Assembly: GCA_012932865.1 (NCBI GenBank)
Contig: SAXG01000004.1
Location: 1,426,001-1,490,000 of the forward strand
DNA: 64,000 nucleotides
Reading direction: 5' to 3'
Origin: Amylostereum areolatum
Lineage: Eukaryota; Basidiomycota; Agaricomycetes; Russulales; Stereaceae
Every line of letters starts with the position of its first letter. The first letter of the stretch is position 1. The position numbers and the translations under genes are program-made. Of the stretch, positions 11,615 to 22,637 are shown piece by piece. Under the pieces are notes generated by a model that saw nothing but the letters and a program-made list of their open reading frames with translations, had not been told where the DNA came from and did not search any database.

Positions 11615-14600
11615 ATGGATAAAGACAATAAGGAAGACTTCACGTTCGGAAGGTCCTGCGATCTAAAGGTTCCCGTTACATTCCGAATGTGCGTACTACT
11701 GGACTTTTCGCCAGGTTGTTGAAGCGAACCATCTCAGTTAGATCACAACTAGAAGGTATCCGTCATCCAAAGTCATTCACAGAGATCTTAGACAATCCGG
11801 AGCTACGCTTTCATGGAGTACAATCCTCGTACGTCGCGCCTCTCTACGTACTTCCCTCTCCGCCTGATGCAACGTACGCAGAACGCTGTCAGATCTTTAC
11901 GTGACGTGTCAACTCGTAGCGGATAACAAACCGCTTACCATCCCCTTTCGTACTTCGTTCAAGGCATTCAAGCATGGCTATGCGTGCGCCCCCTCCTGTC
12001 GCTGTGTTACTTGCGTTGCTGATCGCAAGGCCGTGCGTAGATGGAATGAATGGATCACTTTCCCGATACGATACTGTGATCTACCTGTGAGCTCCCAGAT
12101 CACGTTTACGGTGTGGGATATAGCGGGTCCCAGGGCAGCAGTACCCGTGGGTGGATCTACGTTCCGGTTGTTTGGGAAGAAATGGTAAGCAGCTATTGGT
12201 TCTTGATGGTATGCACTGACTTTGGCTCCAGGACACTCCGTAGGGGCAAGCATCGTCTGTTGCTGTGGCCGGATCAGGAGGCAGACGGGTCTGTCGACAC
12301 ATCGACACCGAGCAAATCAGGCAGCCGGGATGAAATGGGTCGGTTAGAGAAGGTGCGTTTACTGCAGTGGCATATGTTGGTTGATGTGCCAACCCAATTG
12401 GACGCAGCTCGTGAAGAAGCATGAACGCGGTGACCTTCCCAAGTCTGAGTGGCTAGACAAGCTTGTTTTCCGCAAGATGTCCGAGATACATGCTGTATGT
12501 GTCACGACAAAGGTTTGCATGATCCTTCCGCGCTGACCTCTGTAACAGGCGGAGACTGAGAAGTCGAACAACTTATACCTCTATATCGACCTTCCCCGCT
12601 TTGACTTCCCTGTTATCTTCAGCGAGCCGGTACGCTCCCCTTTGTCGTGGAAGTAGGATCACAACACTCACGCTATATGCAGCAAGAACCTGTTGCCTCG
12701 TCTTCTACTACAAACATTCCGCCACCTCCGACACCTGCACCCATCGTTCCTTCAATCTCAACATCCCTCGCCTCTGACCCATACCTGTGGGCGGTGCTCG
12801 ACCCGGACGCACCACGAGACAATCCAGTAGAAGACAAACATCGCAGGCTTGTCCGAAGTCATCGTAGTAGCCCTTACGATCGTGAGCTCAAGCCCAACAT
12901 CAAAATCCGAGACGAGCTAAGCGTAAGTCTCTGTATCTCCTCGAGATGCTCTTTCATCTCACGAGGTCCAACAACCGCAGGCTATCCTTAGTTACGCTCC
13001 CGGCCAGCCTCTCACCTCCGAAGAGAAGGATTTAATATGGAAATTCCGGTTCTACCTCGCGAGGGATAAACGAGGCCTGACCAAATTCCTCAAATCGGTC
13101 ACTTGGCGGGATCCGCTTGAGGTGAAGCAGGCGGTCGAAGAGCTTTTGCCGCAATGGACGGAGATCGATATGGACGATGCGCTCGAACTCCTGGGACCGA
13201 CGACGGTGGACTCGCGTGTGCGGGCCTTCGCCGTGAAGCAGCTCTCAAGAGCAGACGATGATGTGATTTTATCTTCTGCTTAGTCCTGTTTGCATCGCTG
13301 ACAAACCGAACCCTAGGAACTACAATTGTATCTTCTGCAATTGGTGCAGGCGCTCAAGTTTGAAAGTGCGGCGAGCGAGACTCGTTCGTCACGGTCCGCT
13401 TCAAGTGCGATATCTTATGACGACAGCGGACTGGCCGACTTCCTGGTGGCGCGAGCCGTGCAGAATTTTGCTTTAGGAAACTCATTATACTGGTACCTCG
13501 TCGTCGAAGTGGCCCTTCAGAAGGACGATCGCGTCATGATGAAGATGTACACCAAAGTCATGTTCAAGTTTCAGGAGCGGCTAGAACTGGTCAGTCGCAC
13601 CCCCTCCTTCATGATTTGTATGCCGACCATATCATTGGCGTGCAGTCTACGGACGAGAACGTGAAGCAACGGCGGGAAATCATGAAGCGTCAAGGCGAGC
13701 TCGTCGCCACCCTCGCAAAGCGAGCCAACGAACTACGTCTCTCAAAGGACGGCCGCCCCAAGAAGATCGAGAAGCTGCGCGCGATTCTGTCCGACTCGAA
13801 GAACGGCCTGCTCTCCATCGCACCGTTGCCGTTGCCGCTGAACGCGTCGGTGGCCGTGACGGGCGTGGTCCCCGAAAGGTCAACCGTGTTCAAATCGAAC
13901 ATGTTCCCGCTCCTGCTCTACTTCGCGTGTGAGGACGGAAGCGAGTTCCCGGTGATCTTCAAGGACGGGGACGACCTGCGCCAGGACCAGCTCGTGATAC
14001 AGCTGTTCACGCTCATGGACCGCCTGTTACGGAGGGAGAACCTCGATCTGAAGTTGACGGTGTACAACGTGCTCGCGACGGGCCCGTTGCAGGGCATGGT
14101 GCAGTTCATCCCGAGCAAGACGATACGCGCGATCGTGGAGGAGAACGGGACGTTGTTGAACTATCTGAGGGCACACCATCCGGACGAGGGAAGCGTGGGC
14201 ACGTATGGGGTCGAGCCCAGCGTGATCGATACGTTCATCCGGAGCTGTGGTGAGTAGTGCTAGCTGGTATGCGCTTAGAAGGGCTGGCTGAACGCGGCTC
14301 TATAGCTGGGTACTGCGTCGTCACGTACTTCCTTGGGGTCGGAGATCGTCACTTGGACAATCTGTTGGTAGCTCCCGACGGTGAGCACTCGACGTTATGG
14401 ACTGAGCCGCGGCTGATAGGGACGTCATGCACACAGGTCACTTTTTCCATGGTGAGCGCAGTCCAAGCTCAATTTTCCTGCACAGATGAACTGATCGCCA
14501 CCCTCCTCCACAGTCGACTTCGGCTACATCCTAGGCAAAGACCCGAAGCCCTTCCCGCCCGAGGTCAAGGTCTGCCAGGAGATGATCGACGGCATGGGCG

Positions 14601-14884
14601 GCGCGCAATCCGTGCACTACGCGCGTTTCAAGAACTACTGCTTCACGGGCTTCACCGTCCTCCGCAAGAGCGCGAACCTGATCCTGAATTTGGTGACGCT
14701 CATGGTGGACGCGAACATCCAGGACATCAAGGACCGCAACGTGCACGAGCAGATCCGGGACAAGTTCCTGCTCGAGATGTCCGAGGAGGAGGCGATCAAG
14801 CATTTCGAGACACTGTTGAACGAGAACTCGTACTTCACGAAGGTGGTGGACGCGATTCATAATATCAAGCAGCAGTACTGGTAG
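11615..14884 (+). CDS. VPS34: Class III phosphatidylinositol 3-kinase Vps34
   Basis: Fourteen exons (11615-11688, 11742-11828, 11882-11983, 12041-12184, 12232-12352, 12408-12494, 12549-12629, 12683-12922, 12981-13262, 13317-13589, 13646-14249, 14306-14380, 14437-14451, 14514-14884) give 851 residues in phase; human VPS34 has 887. The enzyme makes PI3P on endosomes and autophagosomes in complex with Vps15 and Atg6. The C2 domain ([41 protein letters not shown]) is followed by the helical PIK domain ([21 protein letters not shown]). The kinase domain shows [10 protein letters not shown] at about 606, the catalytic loop GVGDRHLDN at about 709 and the activation loop [10 protein letters not shown] at about 730. 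Exon 13 is a 15-nt micro-exon. The protein ends in the usual C-terminal helix (QQYW). Confidence 0.96.
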
Positions 14885-15132
14885 TTTTGTCGTTACATTT
14901 TCATACCGTTGTCGCGTACTGAAATCACATACGTGTTCGAGTTCCGTGACAGGCAAGTGGCAGATGTGTACAGAGCCTCCGAACTCATTCGAGATAACAA
15001 CAGAACCGATACAGTGAAATGCTTCGTACACCCGAGCGAGTGGTATAGACTAACGTTATAAATATTGTACAACCTTACCCAGCAAGACATCGTGTTTCTT
15101 CCGGCGTCGCGCCCGCACGACCCTGTGCAATC

Positions 15133-16916
15133 CTAATCCTCGTCTTCTTCAGTCCCAATCCACGCCTCCGTGTCCGAATTGGCGTATTGATCTGGCCCAT
15201 CGTCGTCCGCGCGCACCAAGCGCGTCGCGATCAGACCGTCCTCCGTTTCGTCGACCTGCCAGCGCTCGGGGCGCTCGCGCACGTCCTCGAGCACCCACGC
15301 GATGTAACGCTCGCCTCCGTCGTCGTCGTCCGCGAGGTCGATGTTCCAGCCGAGGTAGAGCGTGTACCCGCCCGCGTACGCGACGAGCCCGTTCGCGTGG
15401 GAATACTCGAGCTCGTAGAGCTCGGTCATCTCCACCGTCGCACCGCGCCGGAGGAGGCTGTCCATGTACGGCTCCGCGTGCAGCGGCGCGAGCTGGCGGA
15501 ACAAGGGCGGTTCCCAGGAGGGTTCGACCCATTCGCCGTCGTATTCGTCGTCGCTCGTGTTGTCGTAGTCGTCCAACATCCCGACCTCGTCGTCCGAGTA
15601 CTCCTCGCCGTATTCGTCCACGTCGTCCTCGTCGAAGTCGTCTATCGCGGGGTCCGTGGGTGAGAAGAATATGCCCGCCCACGGGTCTGCGCTCTCGGGC
15701 GCGGGGGAGGGGCGGGGAAGGCCACCGGCGGGTTTGGCTTTGTCGAGGGTGGACAGCAGGGTCTTGAGAACGAAAAGGGGGAGCGGACGGGATTGTACGC
15801 GGGTGCGGCAGACGGGGCAGGTTTTCTTGCGGTGGACGAGCGGGATCTCGCCATCCATGTCCATGTCCTCCGGGTCGATCGGTGCCTGACGGAACCAATC
15901 TTGAAGACAACCCTGGCACAGAACATGGCCGCAGGGTCCAAGACTGAGATGGAGTCACTAAAGGCGAAGGATGGCAAGTGAAGAGGGAGGGACACACGCG
16001 AAAGGCTTGGTCAAGATATCCATGCAGATCTGGCATTGTAGAGTGCTCTCTATGCTGCTGACGAGCTGGCAGACCGTTACTTAGTACTTAGGTGGATGTA
16101 CGCGCTGAGTGAATGGCGCACCTCGACGGATTGCTTGCTTTTCGCGGTGAGTTTTTCGAGTTGCGATTTGTATTCTTTCTGGCTCTGAAAAAATATCAGG
16201 AGATGCATGTAGCGGAATAAATCGCGCCTCGCACCTTGGTGGCAGCAAACAACTCTCGTCTAAGTTCAGTGATTGTCTATCCGGCCTACGGTGAGATAAA
16301 GCCACAAGTATTGGAGATAAGAAAACGCACGGCATTCTGTTTTTCTACGGTCTTGTCCTTTATGGCGAGTTGCTGGTCGGGAGTGAGCCGTGGAGACGCG
16401 TGTACATGCAGCGACACGACGTACCTTTTTCAACGCGTCGATTTCCTTCTTTAACTGAGTAAACTTAGCTACTGCGATGGGACCATGGACTAGATGCGGG
16501 GTATCCGTTTCAGCCTCGGACGGGGTGGCCGGAGTTGGCGTCCGCGCTATCGGGGGGCGCTTGACTTCGCGCGGGGGTGGGGGCTCCTTCTTGGTCCTGG
16601 TGCGAGCATGGTCCAGAGGTGGCAGTGGTTTGTTCAAGTGGCGATTCTTCTGATTGGGTGTCTTCTGCGCTCTCTCCGCGGCCAACTCCATCGTGCGCGA
16701 GGTGCTTGATCCTGCAATCGCAGATGTGGGTGCGTGTGGGCGTTTCCTTCGTGGGACGACAACGTCGGTGCGGGAGGTCGTTGCACCAGCATCGTCTTCG
16801 GAGGTGACCATGGAGTCACGCGTGCGGTTGTTGGAGAGAAAGGGACCGCGGGTAGTGCGATCGTTCTCTCGCATGCGGGATTGAGGGCGGTGTCGGCTTG
16901 AGCCATTGGAGTTCAT
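15133..16916 (-). CDS. RING-finger protein with coiled coil, probable E3 ubiquitin ligase
   Basis: Six exons (16425-16916, 16331-16372, 16235-16276, 16122-16184, 15998-16065, 15133-15943), with introns of 50-56 nt, give 505 residues. The N-terminal 150 residues are basic, Pro/Ser-rich and probably disordered. A predicted coiled coil follows (KFTQLKKEIDALKK, ELRRELFAATK, KEYKSQLEKLTAKSK). Then comes a C3HC4 RING finger: CQIC, GPCGHVLCQGC and CPVCR. The C-terminal half is very acidic (Asp/Glu runs near 15560-15640) and ends in a short conserved-looking domain with GYTLYLGWNIDLA. RING proteins bind E2 enzymes and transfer ubiquitin; the substrate cannot be read from the sequence. The gene converges on VPS34, with about 250 bp between the two stop codons. 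Confidence 0.85.
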
Positions 16917-16949
16917 TGTCGAGCGGGGTGTGAGGGGGGATGAATCGCC

Positions 16950-17700
16950 TTCGTTCTATGGAATCAATAAGCGCAAAATGGTTGAAAGAGTCGACGGGGG
17001 TTTTCCTGCGAAGCGTGGAGGGAAACCGTGAAGGACGAAGACAAAGGTGAGAGTCGAGCGAACGCAAGGCTTCCTGCAAGAAGTCACAGAACGAAGAGAA
17101 GTGACGATTACGTGACGATAAGCAATAGATAAATGAATATCAATGTCACGGATTTACTGTATGTAACTAACAATAAAGGGTTTCACACGCGTGACGGCGT
17201 ACGGTACATGTGTACATACGTTTTATACACATTCCGGCCATCCTCCTCGACTCCTGATCAGTACTATCGACTGTTCTGATACCCCTCTGTACTCTTGTAA
17301 GTAGTAGCTGTGGCTGGGACAGACGGACGTGGGGAAGATGTGCATGAGGTTTCAGCCAGCCCGAACCTCCGGGCCGTGCTGACTCGGTGTTCTTCGCGTG
17401 TCCGTACTTCGATATATTTCCCTCGGTCGTGTTGCGGCTCGCGGCGACAAGAATGCAAGTACTCTCCACCAGTGCTCTTCTACGCATAGGACACGCGAAC
17501 CTTCACCGCGTTGAAAGCACTGAATCCACCGATCAACTCGGTCGTGTGCAGAGCTCGGACAAGGTCAAGCGCCCAGGACGGTGGGAAAGTCGGAGTGTGC
17601 CGAGTAATTATCTCGATGATGATTGACGGCAAGGCCATCGTTCGGCCAAAGTGACCCATCTCGCTCACAAATCCCCAATGTCCATCTTGACGCTCGTCGC
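16950..17700. other. Intergenic region, no supported gene
   Basis: Divergent promoter space between the RING-finger gene and the membrane-protein gene. A 62-codon minus-strand ORF (17480-17668) is open but shows no family resemblance or splice support. Confidence 0.5.
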
Positions 17701-17721
17701 TGCTCTGTGCTCTTTACCACC

Positions 17722-18670
17722 ATGACCCACACCTCGCGACATTCGAGGTCGTTCACCGTGGTCAGCCTCGACGTGGACGACGACGACGACGACCGCTCCC
17801 GGTCCCCCGAACCCGTCGACTATTACGAGCAGACATGTACGTCGCGTGCCCCGAATACACGCCCACCTCTGAATCGGCCGTTGTTCCCCACAGACTGCTC
17901 CCGTCGCCTGCCTCTCTCCTTGCTTTTTTTCTGCGGCCTCGCCTCTCTCTTTACTTTCTATTGGCTCGCCCTCGGTGACCTCCACCCAACCCGCACCGCC
18001 GTCCGCGCCATCTCCAACGCCGTCCAGCGGTTCGACCTCGCCGACGGGCGCGACCTCCGTTCTGGCGTAGAGGTCCTCCCCCACACCTTCGGCCTCGTGA
18101 GCCACAAGGAGCCCAACCGCGTCTTTCACTCCGGCGGCGCAGGCTGGCACAGCGAGCCCGGAGAGCCCGTTGCCTTCATCACCCGCGACGTGCGTGCCGT
18201 ATCCACCCCGCCCTATTGCATTGATTTCTTCCCGCCACCACATCTGATCCGTGCACCCACCTGTTGACCTCCTCCAACAGATCTCGCTTATAACCCAAGT
18301 CCACGAGTCCGCCCGCCGCTCCGCCCGTTGCTCCATCCTCTTCACCGTCCCGCGCGACGCCCCGCACAACCCACCCTCGTCCTCCCAGCCCCCCTCCCGC
18401 CCGATCGACATCCAACTCTGGGCCCTCGCGGCCTCCGCGGGTGAATCGGACCTCCGCGGGCTGTCCTGGCGCACCCGCCCGAAACGCACCGCGCTCCTCG
18501 CGGACGTGCCCGTGCGGCAGGGCCGCACCCCGCACTCGATCGAGTTCGACTGCTCCCCGGGCCAGCTGTTCGAGTTCTCGTGCGCGGGGCGCAAGGCGGG
18601 GGAATGCTACGTCGAGTTTTGGCGCGAGCGACCGCGTCGGGAGGGGGATGGGGCTCGGCAGCGGGCGTGA
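17722..18670 (+). CDS. Single-pass (type II) membrane protein, unknown ectodomain
   Basis: Three exons (17722-17836, 17894-18189, 18281-18670) give 266 residues. A short cytoplasmic tail with an Asp run (SLDVDDDDDDRSRSPEP) is followed by one hydrophobic helix (PLSLLFFCGLASLFTFYWL). A beta-rich C-terminal domain follows with IDIQLWALAAS and QLFEFSCAGRKAGECYVEFW. This layout is common in agaricomycete proteins of unknown function, and a link to But2-type C-terminal domains is only a guess. The first intron (57 nt, GTACGT...CACAG) is a multiple of three without a stop, so an unspliced isoform would keep the frame. The gene is very GC-rich. Confidence 0.7.
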
Positions 18671-19115
18671 TCTGACCGTACGTGTCTTCCATTCTGTCCC
18701 GCTCCGGTCATTCCCGTCTGATTCGTGTCCTGTACAGACCAGCGGCTTGCTTTTCATTTTATGTGCGTGTATCATAGGGGCATTTGATGTATGTTATCCT
18801 CGTCGTCGGCGACACCTGTACGTGTGCGCTGCGGGCGTTCTTATCCGATATATTGCCTGCTTTGGCCTTTTAAACCCGACATGTGCGACTGACCCACGCG
18901 CGTCGCGCGAGGCGGCGTCTGGAGCGCGCTTGCAAAGTCTTGCAGGCAGCGGGCCAGACCTGTCCAGAGTGGTGGTCACGACAGTCCGGCAGGAACAACA
19001 TACTGAGGGACTACTGAGGGCCGGTCTCATGTACCCAGCCCGGATCTTTTGGCATCTCAGGCCTCAGGCTCCAGGCCCGGGCTGGTAGTACGAGTCTAGG
19101 TGTGGGGGCTCTTTA

Positions 19116-19503
19116 CAGTGCCTTGCATATATTTCTGGAGGTCGCGTCGGAAGATTCTTTGTTTGTTCGACCAAACACTTCCATATGAGGCTGCAGTCGT
19201 AACGGGTGACTCTCCGTGACTATTACGTGATGCCTGGCGAGAGGCTCACTGCCTAAATCCTTCCTTGACATTGTTCCTCCTCCCTCTTCCCTCCGACACC
19301 CTCTTATCATCATTTGAAACCACTCACAAATCCAAGGTTTGTGTTACCTTGTGAGCATGGATCCCTGCAGGACGTGAGCATGCATGTAACACCCATCACT
19401 CTTCAACTCGGACCGTCCCGGAGTTGCCTGTTAAGGATTTGTTTGGTCGTAACAAACAAAGAATCTCGAGGACGCGACCTCCAGAAATATATGCAAGGCA
19501 CTG
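19116..19503. mobile_element. Tc1/mariner-like MITE, 388 bp
   Basis: Inverted termini beginning CAGTGCCTTGCATATA are identical for 33 bp and then continue as imperfect inverted repeats to about 70 bp (19116-19185 against 19434-19503). The element is bounded by TA on both sides (19114-19115 and 19504-19505), the target duplication used by Tc1/mariner/pogo transposases. The interior has no transposase frame, so it is a non-autonomous MITE. It lies in the space between the membrane-protein gene and the PARG-like gene. Confidence 0.88.
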
Positions 19504-19673
19504 TAATGCCACCGCGAGAGAGTTGCTGAACTCGCTCACGAGAGATATCCGGTGGTGAGTGCATAAAACAACGATATATTGGAGCAGAAGCCCCCATAAG
19601 AATTTCTATACCGAAAGCAGGTAACCGTACACGGCGATGGACATCGCAAACAAGTAAACTGCATTATAGGCAG

Positions 19674-20620
19674 CTAAACCACCAGCCCGTCGAACGCCCG
19701 CTCGAAAATGTCGTACACAGGCGTGACGTGCGTCGGCGACCGGAACACCGCGACCACGAGCGCGCCGAACCACCCCTTGAACTCGTCCTCGAGCAAGATC
19801 GCCCTCATCTCCTCCGCGACCTGGGCCGGCGGGCACGCGTATACGCCGCACCCCATCGGACCTGCGCACTTCCCCTCCTCGCGCCGAGCGTCCCACAGCA
19901 ATAGACAAGGACGCACCGAGGATCAGCGCATGCGCGCCGTATGTTGCCGCCATGCGATAGACCAGTCGGATCTTGCCTTGGAGATCTGCGAGGTCTCGAG
20001 CGTTCGCGAGGCGTGAGCCATCTTCTGTGAGTTGGGGATTTCGGGGCGCTGCCACGCTGATGACGGAGAGGGTTTTTCTATCGGACGTGGGGAGGTCGCC
20101 GCAGTCGTGCGCGAGGTCGTCTTTGAAGACGACGACTGCGGGGGAGAATATGCCTGCGACAGAGCCGGGACCGAGGTTCGGCCATGGGTAGTACTCCTCC
20201 TTGAGAGTGGCGTGGAGAGTGGACGAGTAGCACAGGGCTTCTTCCTGAACAGACCCGTACCCAACCTGTGATCAATATCATCTCCCGGGAGGCAAAGGGA
20301 ACGCTCGCCTGTGTACGCGTCAAGTACTCCAGCCACCCACCCGCCCTCCGCTCATCGCTCGCCATATTCAGCACCGCCGTCCTCCCTGGACCCGCGTACC
20401 TCGCATCGCGCATCACCTCCCTTGCGACCGTGAGAGTGTCGCGCCCGTCGATGCGCACCGTCGTCGGGGGGAAGCCGGGGCATTGGGAGGGGTCGAGCGC
20501 GGGGAGTTGGGCTTTGATGAAGGTGCTGTCGGCGGATGCGCCGGGGGTGGAGGCGATGATGGACGGGGTGCGGTGGAGGGTGTCGTGCGCTATGTCGTAC
20601 CTGCCTTCGTGAGTGGCCAT
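19674..20620 (-). CDS. Microbial-type poly(ADP-ribose) glycohydrolase-like protein (TIGR02452/DUF2263)
   Basis: Three exons (20309-20620, 19917-20244, 19674-19861) give 275 residues. Macrodomain-like PARGs of this type remove ADP-ribose polymers. Family features in order are RYDIAHDTL, the strand TVRIDGRDTL, the Gly-rich loop RAGGWLEYLTRTQ running into EEALCYSSTL, YYPWP, PAVVVFKDD, VISVAAPRNP, ALILGPMGCGVY and DIFERAF. The catalytic signature is normally GGG followed by QEE. Here the Gly loop has only two Gly in a row, while Q-E-E is intact but split exactly by an intron (20245-20308) that has a GC donor. The second intron is a normal GT-AG of 55 nt. A truncated LINE sits 60-80 bp upstream of the start codon. 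Confidence 0.88.
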
Positions 20621-20682
20621 CGAGAAAGCCCTTGCGAGAATGCGGGAGGGAAGAAGGCGCATGCACCGACAGATGCAAACGG

Positions 20683-21301
20683 TAGCCGGCCACGTGGCCT
20701 CGCATCCATCGCGCTTCGCCAACCACCATCCACCAACCTTTCCCCCTTCCACCGCAATTTCGTCGGTCCACGCGACGTCCACACCCGCATTATCCAAACC
20801 ATTGTCGGCCACGGCTTCCGTGGCGACTACTATGCTCGCTTCGTTCCCACAGAATCTACCGCCTGCCCATGCGGCGATGCTCCTGTTCAAACCCGTGATC
20901 ACATCCTCGCCGATTGTCCTCTCTTCGAAGATCAGCGGCACTACCTTCGTGCCGTCTCGCGAACCTTATCAACACCTTTCATCCTCGGTACCCAATCTGG
21001 CCTCTCGGCCCTCGCCAAGTTTGTCGGCGCCTCTCGCGCATTCGCAAAAGTGCCGAACGAGCTTCCCCCTCCCCCTGAACCAGTCGATGTGGACCCAGGA
21101 TAATTTACCAGTTTACTCAGTTTTTGGACTACATCTGACCCCCCCCCTCGATACTTTGACCCTCATGCCCGATTGTCCCACTCATGCATCCCACCTCACG
21201 CTACCTACCTTTACCCACTGCCGCATTTAGTCTCAGGCACTTGACGCGGGATACAAATGTATATAAAATAAAAAAATAAAAAAAATAGCCGGCCACGTGG
21301 C
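20683..21301 (+). mobile_element. 5'-truncated non-LTR retrotransposon (LINE) with 16-bp TSD
   Basis: A direct repeat TAGCCGGCCACGTGGC occurs at 20683-20698 and 21286-21301. It brackets a 587-bp insert that ends in an A-rich tail (21261-21285). From its first base to the stop at 21101-21103 the insert is one open frame. That frame encodes the C-terminal part of a LINE polyprotein, with the Cys/His motif CPCGDAPVQTRDHILADCPL typical of the region after reverse transcriptase and RNase H in fungal elements. The upstream RT and endonuclease domains are missing. Truncation at the 5' end plus poly-A and target duplication is the standard outcome of target-primed reverse transcription. Confidence 0.92.
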
Positions 21302-22637
21302 GACGATTGGCCCCGGGCCTTGGGCGATTGGCTGCCGCCAACTTCCAGGACTCGGACCCCTTCTGGCAATGTGTTTTATTTCTGGCCCAACGCCCGTTTG
21401 CTCCCCACTGGGTCATCTCTTCTGACTTCGGGATCACAATTTCCAGACACGGAGTCGTGCACGACAATGCTTCGAATAAGTATCGACATACTTCCGGCGC
21501 GCGGTTCACCGATTCATTCAAGTGCTCGTGCCACAAGCCAAATAAAGGCGAGGTGCTTCAACTTTGCATACGGCGGGGCTAAGTAAGTCTGGCTCCTCCA
21601 AAAGTAGTAGCGTATGAAGAAAAAGTTGTCAAAGTCCTTGAACTTGCCACCATCGATATCCGGATCGTGCGATGGAGAATGTATGGCATGTATGGTATGA
21701 CCACACGGTCCACGCCTGTCCGAAGGGTCGACCAGAGGTTTGCGTAGCGACCTCTAACGTTCGCCATGACGTATCGCGCAAGCGGCATCTAATGATCTAC
21801 AACCCTTCAAAGCTTCGAGGTTCACAGGCCAGAAAAGTAAACCCGCCGCGATGACCATTGACCACCTCGCCGGGTCTTTAAATTGCTAAAACCCGGAATA
21901 ACCGTTGGGGTTGAGTGCAGCCACAGGGAAGGTTCTCGCCCCAGATCTGGATGCTGAGCGCTTGAGCAATGAGCATGGCCATCATGTTTTCTCCGAGAAA
22001 GAACAAACAGGTCTTCCTGACCAGCATTCAGTGACAGGGAAGATACGTGCTCACCGGCGCACCCTAGCCATCCTCCTCCTACATGTATCACTTGCCATAC
22101 TATGCCCTCTCATCAACCATGTGCCACATTCCTCGTGTAGCATCTTCGATTCTTCCTCCGGCGTCGAATCGTGTCCGAGTTCTGTCGATGATTCTAGTCG
22201 AGATGATTACTTCCTGACAGTTATTTTTAACACAGGTTAGACAGGCCTCAAAGTACGGGGACTTTCAAGGGATTCACACGGCGGCTTTGAGTTGGGGGAC
22301 TAGGAAGCGGAGGGCCAAACTAGAAGGCAAGAGGCACCGTAGCCTGGCAGCAGTGGCAGCGAAAGGGGAGAAATGCTGCTTAGTCAGCCCCACGGCGCGG
22401 TCATTGCGGCGGCGGCACGTCCAAGTGGCATCCACGAGTCCACGACGACGAGTCGACGACGGCCTGTCCACGTTCCACCCTCCGCGCTTTGTTCTCTTTG
22501 TGATCTTTTTTGTACACACGAAACGTCGGCCCCTCTCCGTCCTCGGTGGCACCGCCTCAGGCCATCGGTATATCAGGACTCTACAGCGCTTGCCTCGCTC
22601 GTCACTGCCTACATCCAACTATCACTTTCCACCCCCC
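21302..22637. other. Intergenic region upstream of DOA10
   Basis: No ORF here has splice or family support. The last 300 bases are GC-rich and contain the presumed DOA10 promoter and 5' leader. Confidence 0.5.

Noticed and set aside
17480..17668. 62-codon minus-strand ORF starting MSEMGHFGRTMALPS
   Set aside because: Short, with no recognisable family and no supporting splice pattern.
17665..18594. Minus-strand open frame of about 300 codons over the membrane-protein gene
   Set aside because: Antisense to a spliced gene with better signals. The low-complexity composition comes from high GC.
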